Counted from the first letter of the stretch, positions 15,616 through 27,160 are shown. The stretch is 64,000 bases of DNA from Sandaracinus amylolyticus (GCF_000737325.1 NZ_CP011125.1:868001-932000); one strand, 5' to 3'. Notes: generated by a model not told the origin, from the letters alone. Numbers and translations are program-made.

Positions 15616-18230
15616 GAGAACTTCCGGCTGATCCAGTAGAAGACCGCGATCAGCACGACGAGCAGCGCTGCGACGCCCGCGTAGATGCCGCGCCACGTGC
15701 CGAACGGCGCGGGCTCTTCGTCCTCCGTCGTGTCGAGCGCGGCACGGGGCGCATCGGTTGCCGGACGACCGAGCGCGATCAGGTTCTCGAGGAGCCGATA
15801 CGCGCCGGGCACGCCCGCGGGCAGCTGTCGGAAGAACGAGAGCCCGGTGTAGACGAAGTGACCCTGGCCGTGCGACGCGACGAGCAGCGCGCCGTCCTGC
15901 GGCGCCTCGCCGGGATCGCGCATGCGGAGCAGCGGCGTGTACGCCGCGTCCCACTGCTCCGCGAAGTAGAGACCGCGCTCCTGCACCCAGCCCTCGAAGT
16001 CCGCGGCCGCGATGCGATGCGGCGTGGTGAGCGCGGGATGATCGGCGGTGAGGAGCTCCACCGCCGCGGTCTCGTCGGTCACGCGTCCGCGCCCGAGCGT
16101 GAGCGGCGCGGGGCCGATCTGCGCGCGCACCTGCTCGAGCCGGTTCTCGGTCTGATACTGCACGATCAGCGTGCCGCCGCGCTCGACGTACGACATCAGC
16201 GCGGCGTGCTGCGCCGCGAGCTCGGGCACTGCGTTGAACGCGCGCACGCCGATCACGATCGCGTCGAAGCGCGAGAGATCGCCGGCGAACGCCGCGACGT
16301 CGAGCGGCACGACGTCCATGCCCGCTTCGCCGAGCGCGGCGCCGACTCCGTCGCCGGTGCCCTCGACGTAGCCGACGCGCCAGCGCTGTCCGGCGAGCGA
16401 GCGCAGCGCGACCGGAAGCACACGCGTGCGCGTGCGGAGCAGCACCGATCGCTCCGGCACGTGCGGATAGTCGAGCGTGCTGACCTCGAGCGCGGCCGCG
16501 AGCTCACCGCCCGGCGCGCGCCATCGCGGTCGCACCTCGCCGGGCTGCGCGTCGGCGGCCGCGCGTGCTTCGACGCGCAGCTCGCCGCGCCCCGATGCGT
16601 CGACCTCCAGCGTCGTCGTCGCCGGCGAGAACGTCCATCCACGCGGCGCGTCGAGCTGCACCTCGTAGCGACCGGGCGCGCCGCGCGCGGCGAAGCGCAA
16701 CGTCGTGCTCGCGCCGGGGGCGGCGAGCGCGACCGGACGCTCGGGCGTGAGCAGCAGCGCAGGGTGCACCTCGAGCTCGCGCACGCGCTCGCCGAGCACG
16801 GGATCCGCGCGCACGTGACGCACGCCGCGACGCACCGCGACGCGCTCGCCGTCGATCGTGAACGTCAGCGTCGCGGCGATCGCGGGATCGGTCCACGGCG
16901 CGATGCGCGCATCACCCTCGGCGTGCTCGCGGCCGGGCTCGGGATCGGCGCGCAGCCAGTGCATCACGCTCGGCGCGGCATCGGCGGGCACGGTGATCTC
17001 GAGCGATGGAGTGGCCGCCGCGCCGGGCTCGAGCGCTACGGGCGCGACGGGCGCGGTCTGCAGCGCGCGGCGCGCGCCGCCTTCGACCTCGGCGTCGAGC
17101 GCGATCGACTCGAGCCGCACCGGGAGCGCGGTGCGCGCGAGCAGCTCGATCGAGAGCGGCAGCGTCTCGCCCGGATGCACGATCGCGCGCTCGGCGCGCA
17201 CGTCGACGAAGAGCCCTGCGAGCGCGGGGACCAGCGCGTCGATCCACACGATCAGCGCGTCGCGATCGGGGCTGGCCGCGAGCGCGGAGAGCCCACGACG
17301 CGCGCGGAGGAGCGGCGCGACGCTGCGCTCGGGATGCGCGGGATCGTACGCATCGAGCGCGCTCGCGACTTGACGTCCGAGCGGCGCCGCGCCCTCGAGC
17401 GACTGCCACGTCGGCGTGATGCCCTCGAGCACGTCCTGCTGCGCCTGCGCGCCCTCGAGATGGACGAGCCGGATCACCGAGGGTCCGCGACGGCCCATCG
17501 TGCCGAAGCCCTGGCTCCGGTGCTGGCTGCGGCTCGTCGCGGCGATCTCGCCATACGAGCGGCCGCGCCACGGATCGAACGCGCCGACGTCGAGCGTGAC
17601 GTAGGGACCTTCGGGCACCGTCGCGCCCATGAAGCGCGGCACGTCGTGGACGAGGCGCGTCACGCTCCACGTGCCGAGCCGCGCGACCTGCTGCGGGTAC
17701 GCGCTCGGATCGGCGGCGAGCGCGAACGCGCGTCGCGCGAGGCGCGCCGACGCGAGGTGGTGCCCGTGGGTCTCGCCGCGCTCGGGGAAGCGCGTGATGA
17801 TCACGTGCGGGCGGAACGTGCGGATCGCCTGCACGACGTCCTCGAGGATCGCGTCCTCGCCCCACGTCGCGAGCGCTTCCTCGGCGGACTTCGTGTAGCC
17901 GAAGTCGAGCGCGCGCGTGAAGAGCTGCTGCGCTCCGTCGATGCGGCGCGCCGCGAGCAGCTCCTGGGTGCGCAGGATGCCGAGCGCCGCGCCCTGCTCG
18001 GCGCCGATGCGGTTCTGTCCGCCGCTTCCTCGCGTCAGCGAGAGATACGCGACCTGCGCGTGGCGCGCGCCCGCGAGGTACGCGAGCAGCTCGGTGTGCT
18101 CGTCGTCGGGATGTGCCGCGACGTACATCACGCGCACGCCGGTGGACAGACGCGCGAGCTCGTCGTGGAGCTGCGCTGCGTCGGGGGTCGAGAGCACGCC
18201 GGCGAGGCCGAGGATCCAGAGGCTGGGCAT
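15612..18230 (-). CDS. long PIG-L (LmbE-like) deacetylase with C-terminal domains and membrane anchor
   Basis: About 872 residues, against about 235 for a simple BshB. The N-terminus MPSLWILGLAGVLS is hydrophobic and signal-like. The PIG-L domain (25-210) has AAHPDDEHTE (zinc and catalytic Asp) and ETHGHHLASA (second zinc motif), so it looks active on GlcNAc-type substrates. A NEW3-like Ig domain lies near 560-650, then a class I amidotransferase-like fold (about 680-835, with RFDAIVIGVRAFN and GGTLIVQYQTEN), then one membrane helix near the end (YAGVAALLVVLIAVFYWI). It overlaps bshA (ATGA) and the symporter gene (GTGA). It could be the BshB step, but the apparent export and anchoring argue for a periplasmic substrate. 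Confidence 0.82.
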   Translation of the reverse strand: MPSLWILGLAGVLSTPDAAQLHDELARLSTGVRVMYVAAHPDDEHTELLAYLAGARHAQVAYLSLTRGSGGQNRIGAEQGAALGILRTQELLAARRIDGAQQLFTRALDFGYTKSAEEALATWGEDAILEDVVQAIRTFRPHVIITRFPERGETHGHHLASARLARRAFALAADPSAYPQQVARLGTWSVTRLVHDVPRFMGATVPEGPYVTLDVGAFDPWRGRSYGEIAATSRSQHRSQGFGTMGRRGPSVIRLVHLEGAQAQQDVLEGITPTWQSLEGAAPLGRQVASALDAYDPAHPERSVAPLLRARRGLSALAASPDRDALIVWIDALVPALAGLFVDVRAERAIVHPGETLPLSIELLARTALPVRLESIALDAEVEGGARRALQTAPVAPVALEPGAAATPSLEITVPADAAPSVMHWLRADPEPGREHAEGDARIAPWTDPAIAATLTFTIDGERVAVRRGVRHVRADPVLGERVRELEVHPALLLTPERPVALAAPGASTTLRFAARGAPGRYEVQLDAPRGWTFSPATTTLEVDASGRGELRVEARAAADAQPGEVRPRWRAPGGELAAALEVSTLDYPHVPERSVLLRTRTRVLPVALRSLAGQRWRVGYVEGTGDGVGAALGEAGMDVVPLDVAAFAGDLSRFDAIVIGVRAFNAVPELAAQHAALMSYVERGGTLIVQYQTENRLEQVRAQIGPAPLTLGRGRVTDETAAVELLTADHPALTTPHRIAAADFEGWVQERGLYFAEQWDAAYTPLLRMRDPGEAPQDGALLVASHGQGHFVYTGLSFFRQLPAGVPGAYRLLENLIALGRPATDAPRAALDTTEDEEPAPFGTWRGIYAGVAALLVVLIAVFYWISRKFS

Positions 18231-19387
18231 CAGTCGCTCCGAGGGCTGCGGAAGGCGCCGAGCGCGCGGCGATGGACCGCCTCGTACGCGTCGGTGGTGG
18301 CGCCGGGAGAGAAGCGCTCGCGCGCGTCGCGCGCGGCGGCGATCGACATGGCGGTGCGTGCGCTCGCGGGCGCGCGCAGGAGCGTCTCGGCGGCCGTGGG
18401 CAGCGCGTCGAGCGCGTCGACGAGCACGCCCGTCACGCCGTCGCGGACGACCTCGGGCAGGCCTCCGACGCGCTGCGCGAGCACCGGCACGCCGCACGCG
18501 AGCGCTTCGAGCGCGGCGAGCCCGAAGCTCTCGATCTCGCTCGGCAGCACGAAGAGATCGCAGGCCGCGATCCAGCTCGCGAGCGTCGCGGGATCGTCGG
18601 CGGGCGCGACGAAGCGCAGCGCGTCGCCGATCCCCGCTGCGCGCGCGTCCGCTTCGACACGATCGCGCTCGGGCCCGTCGCCCACGAGCAGCAGGCGCGC
18701 GCCGCCCGGCAGCGCGCGCGTCAGGTGCTGCATCATCGGCACGAGCGCGCGCGTCTGCTTCACCGGGCGAAAGTTCGAGACGTGGACCAGGGTCGCCGCG
18801 GCGCGGCGCCCACCGAAGATCTCGTCGACGCGCGCGCGATCCGCGGCTTCGGGTCGGAACACGCGGCCATCGACCGAGTTGGGCACGACGATCGGCGCGA
18901 CGTCGAACGCCTGCTGCGTGGCGCGCTGCAGGAACGCCGACGGCGTGGTGATCGCGTCGACCGAGCGCAAGCACGCCGCGATCACGCTCGCGTAGCGCGC
19001 GTCGGCGCCGAACGTCGTCACGTCGGTGCCGTGCAGCGTGAGCACCAGTGCGGGGCCCGACGTGCCGAGCGTCTCGCGCACGAGGTGCGCGGCGACCGCG
19101 TGCGGCACGCCGTAGTGCAGGTGCACGACGTCGAACGGGCGCTCGCGATGCCGCGCGATCAGCGTCGCCGCGAGCGCGAGCGCGTCGGGCTGCGCGAAGA
19201 GCGGATGCTCCGGCGCGACGATCTGCGCGAACCCGACGCTCGCATCGCGCAGCCGCGGAGGTCGCGCCTCGGCGAGCACCGTGACGCGATGTCCGCGCGC
19301 CGCGAGCTCCTGCGCGAGCTCCACCGCGACCGTGCCGCTTCCTCCGAGCGACGCCAGACAGACGACGCCGATCTCGAGCCGGCTCAC
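18230..19387 (-). CDS. bshA: BshA-type glycosyltransferase (UDP-GlcNAc:L-malate)
   Basis: 385 residues, close to the 377 of Bacillus BshA. The GT4 fold starts with CLASLGGSGTVAVELAQELA, continues with VVHLHYGVPHAVAAHLV and HVSNFRPVKQT, and ends with ESFGLAALEALACGVPVLA (the donor-binding Glu loop). These stretches match BshA rather than generic GT4 enzymes. BshA joins GlcNAc to malate, the first step of bacillithiol synthesis, in the cytoplasm. The GTG start overlaps the bshC stop (GTGA), and the stop overlaps the deacetylase start. The neighbouring bshC strengthens the call; MshA-like activity is the main alternative. Confidence 0.87.
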   Translation of the reverse strand: MSRLEIGVVCLASLGGSGTVAVELAQELAARGHRVTVLAEARPPRLRDASVGFAQIVAPEHPLFAQPDALALAATLIARHRERPFDVVHLHYGVPHAVAAHLVRETLGTSGPALVLTLHGTDVTTFGADARYASVIAACLRSVDAITTPSAFLQRATQQAFDVAPIVVPNSVDGRVFRPEAADRARVDEIFGGRRAAATLVHVSNFRPVKQTRALVPMMQHLTRALPGGARLLLVGDGPERDRVEADARAAGIGDALRFVAPADDPATLASWIAACDLFVLPSEIESFGLAALEALACGVPVLAQRVGGLPEVVRDGVTGVLVDALDALPTAAETLLRAPASARTAMSIAAARDARERFSPGATTDAYEAVHRRALGAFRSPRSD

Positions 19388-20892
19388 AGCGCGATCTCCT
19401 CCTCGGCTCCTTCGGTCCCGGGCTCGCGCTCGATCGCGGCCGCGATCACCCGCCGCACGTCGAGGTGCGCGAGCGACGGCAGCGCATGCACGCGCTCCTG
19501 CGGCGCGCCGCCCGGGCGCAGCGCGGCGATCACTCGACGCAGCGTCGTGATGCGCGTGTTCTGGCGCGCCGCGTTCGCGCGCTCGGCGCGCGACTGGAGC
19601 TTCGCGAGCGTGTGCTCGATCGACTCCTCGGCCTTCGTGGTGCTCTTGCCGAGCCCCGGGTCGATCGCCTCGAGCCCCGCGCGCGCGCTCGCGAGACCGT
19701 CGCGCACCGTCGCGCGCAGTCGCTCGAGCTCCTCGCTCAGCGGACCGCGCCCGAGGCGCTGCACCAGCGTCGACTCGTCGTCGCGACGCAGATCGTCGAG
19801 CGACAGATCGAGCGCGGCCAGCGCCTCGCGATCCTCGGCGCTCGTCACCACGTAGCTCGCGCGCCGCACGTAGGGCGCCATCGTGAGCCCGAGCGCCTCG
19901 TAGATCGGCGGCAGCTGCGCGGCGTACGCGACCTCGCTCGGACCTCCGACGTACGCTGCGGTCGGGAGCAGGTGATCCTGCAGCGCCGGGCGCAAGAGCG
20001 CCGACGTGCTCAGCGCGAGCGGCGAGCCCTCGACCTGCGCGAAGAGCGCGTCGCGCGACAGCGTGTGGGTCGCGCCCGAGAGCGCGAATCCGTCACCGCG
20101 CGGCGCGAGCCGGTAGCGCGGACCTTCGGGGCCCTCGGGATGGAAGAACGAGAGCGCGCAGTCGCTGCGCACCGGGATCGGCACGCGCTTGCCCGCCGCT
20201 TCGAGCCGCGCGGCGTCCGCGATCAGACGTGCCGTGATCGTCTCGTGCGCCTCGAGCGCGCGCCGGTGGATCGGCGCGGCGAGCGCCGCGAACGCGGCAT
20301 CACGCGGCTGCAGCGTGAGCAGCCCGTAGAGCTCGAACAACGTCGTCAGCACCGCGCCGAACGCGTCGGGCAGCGACGCGCCGGGCCGATGGTGCTCCGC
20401 GAGCAGCGCGTGCAGCCACGCACCGTGCTCCGTGTGCCGCAGGTCGAGCGCCTCGAGCACCGCGTCGATCTCCGCGCCCAAGCGCTCGTGCGCGATCGAC
20501 GTGCGCGCGCGCGACGCGCCGCGCTCCGCGAGGCTCGCTTCGCGCAGCCCTTCCGCGCCGAGCCAGCGCACCGTGCGGATCTCGTCCCAGTCGTGATCCT
20601 CGGTCTGCATCCAGAAGAGCGGCACCGCCTCGATGCCCTGGGCGCTCAGCTGGCGCGCGAGGCGGATCGTCGAGACCGTCTTCCACAGCGTGTAGAGCGG
20701 CCCGAGGCAGAGCCCGAGCTGCTGTCCGGTCACCACCACCACCGCGCCGCGCGCGAGCGCGTCGAGCGAGGCCCGACGCGCCGCGCTGGCGCCCCACCGT
20801 GCGTTCTGCGCTTCGAGCGCCGAGAGCACGGCGGGCGCGATCGTCGCGCGAGCGCGCGCCACTTCCACGATGCGCTCGCGCGTCTCGCTCAC
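19384..20892 (-). CDS. bshC: BshC-type putative cysteine ligase
   Basis: About 502 residues (Bacillus BshC is about 540). The diagnostic stretch VVVTGQQLGLCLGPLYTLWK is present, followed by AVPLFWMQTEDHDWDEI and, later, YVGGPSEVAYAAQL, all characteristic of BshC. The C-terminal 150 residues are a coiled-coil-like helical region, also typical. BshC adds cysteine to glucosaminyl-malate, the last step of bacillithiol synthesis. The start is a GTG overlapping the stop of the DUF2911 gene. The 840-residue open frame extending upstream runs through that gene in the wrong frame and was rejected. Confidence 0.9.
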   Translation of the reverse strand: MSETRERIVEVARARATIAPAVLSALEAQNARWGASAARRASLDALARGAVVVVTGQQLGLCLGPLYTLWKTVSTIRLARQLSAQGIEAVPLFWMQTEDHDWDEIRTVRWLGAEGLREASLAERGASRARTSIAHERLGAEIDAVLEALDLRHTEHGAWLHALLAEHHRPGASLPDAFGAVLTTLFELYGLLTLQPRDAAFAALAAPIHRRALEAHETITARLIADAARLEAAGKRVPIPVRSDCALSFFHPEGPEGPRYRLAPRGDGFALSGATHTLSRDALFAQVEGSPLALSTSALLRPALQDHLLPTAAYVGGPSEVAYAAQLPPIYEALGLTMAPYVRRASYVVTSAEDREALAALDLSLDDLRRDDESTLVQRLGRGPLSEELERLRATVRDGLASARAGLEAIDPGLGKSTTKAEESIEHTLAKLQSRAERANAARQNTRITTLRRVIAALRPGGAPQERVHALPSLAHLDVRRVIAAAIEREPGTEGAEEEIAL

Positions 20893-21830
20893 CGGCGCCA
20901 CTCCTCGAGCGCGGTGCGCACCTGCGGCGCGAAGAAGCCGTCGAACGTCTGGTCGCCCGCGCCGAGCTCGAGCGCACGCTCGGCGTGCGGGATCGCCTCG
21001 GCGCGACGGCCGTTCGCGTCGAGCGCGCGCGCGAGGAACCACTCGTTCCACCACGTCGACTGGATGGCGACCGAGCGCTCGAGCATCTCGAGCGCGCGCG
21101 CCTGCTGGCCCTCCTGCTCGAGCAGGTAGCGGCCCGCGTTGAAGTGCGGGCGCCACGCGTTGCCGACCGTCGCGTCGATGCGCGAGCCGACGAGCGCGGC
21201 CGTGTCGAACTCGATCGGGATCGCGACGCGCTTGCCCGCCCAGTCGAGCACGAGGCTCGTGCGCGACTCGGTCGTGTCGTCGAACGAGTACGAGAGCCGC
21301 TCGCGCGACGGAGCGTCGGTCGCCGCGACGGTGCCGCGCGCGACGTCCTCGCTCGCGTCGTGCGCCTGCGCGCCGCGGAGCTGGCTGTCGGTGTTGAGGA
21401 TGATCGTCCACTCGCCGGTCTGCGCCGGGATCACGAAGAGGCTGTAGACGCCGGCGGGGACGCGCGTGCCGAAGATCGTCGCGTCCTCGCTGAGGTCGAC
21501 GCGCGTCGGCTGGTTCGCGCCCGCGCGCCAGACCTGACCGTACGGGACGAGCTCGCCCCAGATCGTGCGACCGCGCGCGCCCGGGCTGCTGTAGTCGACG
21601 CGCACGCTCGCGACGCCGACGGTCTGCTCGACCGCGGCGCGCGGGCTCGGCTGCGGGAGCACCGGCTGCTGCTGGATCGGCGGCGTCTCGCTCGCGGCAC
21701 GCGCGAACACGACGCGCGGCTCGCCGCCCGAGGTCGTCGCGGTGGTGGTCGAGGCGGTTGTGGTGGGACACGTCGCGCCGCAGCCCACGAGCAGCGCGAC
21801 GACGGTGGAGATGAGAATGAGTCTGCGCAT
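20889..21830 (-). CDS. DUF2911 lipoprotein with TPR-like C-terminus
   Basis: 313 residues. Lipobox LLVGC, then a Thr-rich linker. The DUF2911 domain (about 70-215) has VRVDYSSPGARGRTIWGEL and YGQVWRAGANQPTRVDL, typical of this uncharacterised secreted family. Residues 225-310 look like one or two TPR units. It is first in the bsh operon and overlaps bshC by GTGA, an odd partner for a cytoplasmic thiol pathway. Function unknown. Confidence 0.85.
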   Translation of the reverse strand: MRRLILISTVVALLVGCGATCPTTTASTTTATTSGGEPRVVFARAASETPPIQQQPVLPQPSPRAAVEQTVGVASVRVDYSSPGARGRTIWGELVPYGQVWRAGANQPTRVDLSEDATIFGTRVPAGVYSLFVIPAQTGEWTIILNTDSQLRGAQAHDASEDVARGTVAATDAPSRERLSYSFDDTTESRTSLVLDWAGKRVAIPIEFDTAALVGSRIDATVGNAWRPHFNAGRYLLEQEGQQARALEMLERSVAIQSTWWNEWFLARALDANGRRAEAIPHAERALELGAGDQTFDGFFAPQVRTALEEWRR

Positions 21831-21890
21831 CGCGCGCGGACCCTAGAGCGCTCACCCAGGGTGTCAACCGTGGCCGCTCACGGAAATCGC

Positions 21891-21911
21891 CCGCGCCCAT
21901 CACGGGCGCGG
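21891..21911. terminator. hairpin between two minus-strand genes
   Basis: Perfect 8-base arms CCGCGCCC and GGGCGCGG with a 5-base loop lie just after the stop of the PNGase-like gene on the minus strand. On that strand only a short T tract follows, so this is a weak candidate intrinsic terminator separating it from the bsh operon. Confidence 0.35.
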
Positions 21912-21930
21912 TGATGCGCGCGATGCCTTT

Positions 21931-23664
21931 TTATTCCGCGTACCAGACGACGTACGCGCTGAGCGCGATGTCGCCGCCGCGCGGCGCGTCGGTGCGGAAG
22001 CGACCGGCGTACGTGATCGTGTTCTCCTCGCCGACCGTCACCCGCGACGTGATGTCGGTGCGCACCGCGTCGACGGGCAGACCCGGGCACCAATAGGCGC
22101 GCGACTGCGCCCAGTTCCCCCACTGCCCGGGGATCGCGCCGTCTCGCGCGCGCACCGCGCATCCGACGTCCTCGCCGATGCGGCCCTCGTGGCGGATCTC
22201 GGGGAGCGCGGTGCCGTTCACCGTGAAGACGTGGCGGTGATCACACCACTCGGCGCAGTTGTCGCCGTCGGTCTGGCCGTGCCCGCTGAGGATCGTGACG
22301 AGCTCGACACGCGTCGCGCCGGCGGGGGGCGTGAAGCTGAACGGCGGATGCATCGTGTTGTACGTCGCGTCGAACGCGCCGCCGACGAACGCGCGCGCAC
22401 CGCCGGTCGCGCGCGGCGTGCCGCCCACGGTGCGGAAGCGGAGCGAGACCTTCGCGACCCACTCGGTCGCGCGCTCCCATTCCGGACCGAGCTCGACGAA
22501 GAAGCGGCGCGCACCACCTTCGCGCATGAGCGCGAGGAACGGCGTCGCGTCGATCGCGTAGCGCTGTCGCCCGCGCCGCCAGTACGGGGTGATCCACCGC
22601 GCGATCTCGAGGCGCTGATCACACGCCGCGACCGGATCGCTCGAGGTGCCGGTGCAGATCTGGATGTCGGCGATGCGATCCCACTCCGAGCACGCGAACG
22701 GATTGCCCTCGTCGCACGTGATCTCGATGTCGATCTCGAGCTGATCGAAGGTCGCCATCGTCGCGGCATCGGGGAGCGTGACCTCGGGACGGAACACGCG
22801 GCCGGTCGTGCGCTCGTCGAGCAGCGTGACGATCGTCGCATCGGCCTCGCTCGCGAGGCGCGCGTCGAGCGCGGCGCGGTACTCGTAGAAGTGCCCGAGG
22901 TACGCCGCCATGCCGAGCTCGGGCGGGCGACCGACGGCGGGCGCGAGGTTGTCGGCCTCGTCCCACGTCTGCGCGCGATCGATGCCGAACGCGACGGGCG
23001 CGGGCACGCCGATCCGGCCGTGGTCGGGATGATCGACCTCGTTGCCCGGCGTCGACGCGAACTCGATCAGCGAGCGCAGGTGCGCGCCGACGCTGCCCTG
23101 CACCTCGGTCGCGCGATCGGTCACGAAGTGCATGCGCTCGCGCCAGAACGCGTGCTCCTCGGGCTGCCCTTCGAGCCAGAACGCGAGGTCGTCCTCGAAG
23201 CTCGCGCGCAGCGCCTCCATGCGCGCGCGGCGCGCGTCGGCGCTCTCGTCGTACGAGAGGAAGAAGTAGCGCGTGTTGCGCGGGCCCTCGCCGAAGAGGC
23301 GCGCGAGGCTCGTCGCGAAGAGCGCGTCGCCGCTCGCGCCCGGGAAGTGGACGAGGAACACGTAGCTCTCGCAGCCGCTCCAGCGCTCGGAGAGCGTCCA
23401 CGTCGAGCCGTCGAGCTGCGTCACCGTGAAGTCGCCCGCGACCTCGCCGGGCGCGTCGCCGAGCCCGCTCGTGCGCATCGGCGTGGATGCGAGATCGAGC
23501 TCGTCGCACACGGCCGACGCGGGCGGTCCGCCGTCGCTGCCGCCGTCCTGCGCGCTCGCGTCGATGCCGGCGTCGAGCTGCGTCGACGCGTCGTCATCAC
23601 CGCACCCGGCGAGCGCGAGGAGGGTGGAGAAGAGCAGCGCGCGCGAAGTTGTCCGAGCAAGCAT
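21931..23664 (-). CDS. lipoprotein related to peptide-N-glycosidase F
   Basis: 577 residues. Lipobox LALAGC is followed by GDDD and an Asp/Ala/Gly linker. Residues 75-290 form a domain with FTVTQLDGSTWTLSERWSG that resembles thioredoxin-like secreted proteins. Residues 300-575 carry NPFACSEWDRIADIQICTG, LVTILSGHGQ, and NCAEWCDHRHVFTVNG, which recall the two jelly-roll domains of PNGase F. Those enzymes remove N-linked glycans from glycoproteins. The assignment rests on motif memory, so enzyme activity is not certain. The 186 bp upstream hold no gene. Confidence 0.62.
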   Translation of the reverse strand: MLARTTSRALLFSTLLALAGCGDDDASTQLDAGIDASAQDGGSDGGPPASAVCDELDLASTPMRTSGLGDAPGEVAGDFTVTQLDGSTWTLSERWSGCESYVFLVHFPGASGDALFATSLARLFGEGPRNTRYFFLSYDESADARRARMEALRASFEDDLAFWLEGQPEEHAFWRERMHFVTDRATEVQGSVGAHLRSLIEFASTPGNEVDHPDHGRIGVPAPVAFGIDRAQTWDEADNLAPAVGRPPELGMAAYLGHFYEYRAALDARLASEADATIVTLLDERTTGRVFRPEVTLPDAATMATFDQLEIDIEITCDEGNPFACSEWDRIADIQICTGTSSDPVAACDQRLEIARWITPYWRRGRQRYAIDATPFLALMREGGARRFFVELGPEWERATEWVAKVSLRFRTVGGTPRATGGARAFVGGAFDATYNTMHPPFSFTPPAGATRVELVTILSGHGQTDGDNCAEWCDHRHVFTVNGTALPEIRHEGRIGEDVGCAVRARDGAIPGQWGNWAQSRAYWCPGLPVDAVRTDITSRVTVGEENTITYAGRFRTDAPRGGDIALSAYVVWYAE

Positions 23665-23764
23665 CGCCGCGGACGGTAGCGAAGCGGCCGCGCGCTGGCC
23701 AGATGGGAATGGTGAGAAGTGTCCAAATCGGCTCGCCCGCTCAGGGCCTTCCCGTCCACGTGCT

Positions 23765-23782
23765 CCGCACGCTCCCGTGCGG
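23765..23782. terminator. hairpin downstream of the FadH-like gene
   Basis: CCGCACG, a 4-base loop CTCC, and CGTGCGG form a perfect 7-bp stem in the 186-bp gap after the reductase stop on the minus strand. No T tract follows, so function as a terminator is only possible. Confidence 0.3.
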
Positions 23783-23850
23783 GCCCTGCGCGAGCGAGCA
23801 CTCCAGCTGGACTGAGATTCCGCGGGGCGAAAACGGAACGAAACGTCGGG

Positions 23851-26343
<2,493 letters not shown>

Positions 26344-26351
26344 TCAAACGA

Positions 26352-26375
26352 GACTATTCGACGAGTTGAATAGTC
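26352..26375. promoter_or_regulatory. second dyad in the padR divergent region
   Basis: GACTATTC and GAATAGTC form 8-bp arms around an 8-base spacer, ending 25 bp before the PadR start. It shares the TAGTC/GACTA core with the palindrome at 26292-26309, in inverted order. Confidence 0.5.
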
Positions 26376-26400
26376 CGCCTGCTCGGCCTAGAAGGCGTGC

Positions 26401-26967
26401 ATGGCGCTCCAAGACGCGATCCTCGCGGCCCTCGCCGACGGCAGTGAGTCGTCGGGCTACGACCTGGCGAAGGCGTTCGACTATGCCGTCGCGAACTTCT
26501 GGACGGCCACGCCGGCGCAGCTCTATCGAGAGCTCGAGAAGATGCAGGACGAAGGGCTCGTCGCGGCGCGCGTCGTCGCGCAGGAGAAGCGTCCGAACAA
26601 GCGCCTGCTCTCGCTGACCAAGGCGGGACGCAAGGCGCTGCACGAATTCACGACGCGCGACCCGAAGCCGACGGCCATTCGCGACGAGCTGCTCATCCAG
26701 GTCGACGCCATGGAGCACGGGGACCTCGCCTCGGTGAAGGCGCACATCGAAGCGAGGCTGGCGATCGCGGAGCAGAAGCTCGCGTACTACAAGAAGAGCC
26801 GCGAGCGTTCGCTCGACGGCTGCTCCGAGGAGGACTTCCTCGTCGAAGAGGAGCGGGTCGGCCCGTACCTCACGCTCTTGCGCGGGATCTCCTTCGAGCA
26901 GGAGAACATCCGCTGGGCCAAGCTGGCGCTCAAGGTGCTCGCCAAGCGCGAGGCCGCGCGGCGCTGA
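26401..26967 (+). CDS. PadR-family transcriptional regulator
   Basis: 188 residues. The winged helix (1-85) has ILAALADGSESSGYDLAKAFD, FWTATPAQLYRELEKMQDEGLV and KRLLSLTKAGRKAL, the standard PadR layout. The C-terminal part (100-185) is the helical dimerisation domain (IEARLAIAEQKLAYYKKSRE). PadR repressors release DNA on binding phenolic or other small effectors. It is divergent from the SnoaL-FadH pair with two dyads between them, so it very likely controls them. Confidence 0.92.
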   Translation: MALQDAILAALADGSESSGYDLAKAFDYAVANFWTATPAQLYRELEKMQDEGLVAARVVAQEKRPNKRLLSLTKAGRKALHEFTTRDPKPTAIRDELLIQVDAMEHGDLASVKAHIEARLAIAEQKLAYYKKSRERSLDGCSEEDFLVEEERVGPYLTLLRGISFEQENIRWAKLALKVLAKREAARR

Positions 26968-27089
26968 TCGCCGGCGGACGGAGCCGGCGCGCATCGAGTG
27001 GAGGCGCCGATGCATCGACGGGCACCGACCTGGGTCGCCGGCACACGCGACGCTCTACAGGCACGCGATGGGAGCGAGCGCCGGCCGAG

Positions 27090-27130
27090 GCATCGGGCCT
27101 CCGGGCCCTCTTAGGCCACGGGCCCGATGC
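27090..27130. terminator. large inverted repeat between convergent genes
   Basis: GCATCGGGCC (27090-27099) and GGCCCGATGC (27121-27130) are perfect 10-bp arms around a 21-base spacer that is itself GC-rich. It lies between the padR and RHS stops and could act as a two-way terminator. There is no T tract, so this is tentative. Confidence 0.35.
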
Positions 27131-27160
27131 GCTCGCCGTTACGGACGCTGCGCGGATCGA

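Noticed and set aside
15858-18995. A 1,045-codon open frame opposite the PIG-L gene
   Set aside because: No motif; the minus-strand gene carries zinc-site motifs and overlaps its neighbours by 4 bp in an operon.
20892-21903. A 337-residue N-terminal extension of BshC
   Set aside because: It runs inside the DUF2911 gene in another frame and is Arg-rich; the GTG at 20892 with GTGA coupling gives the normal BshC start.
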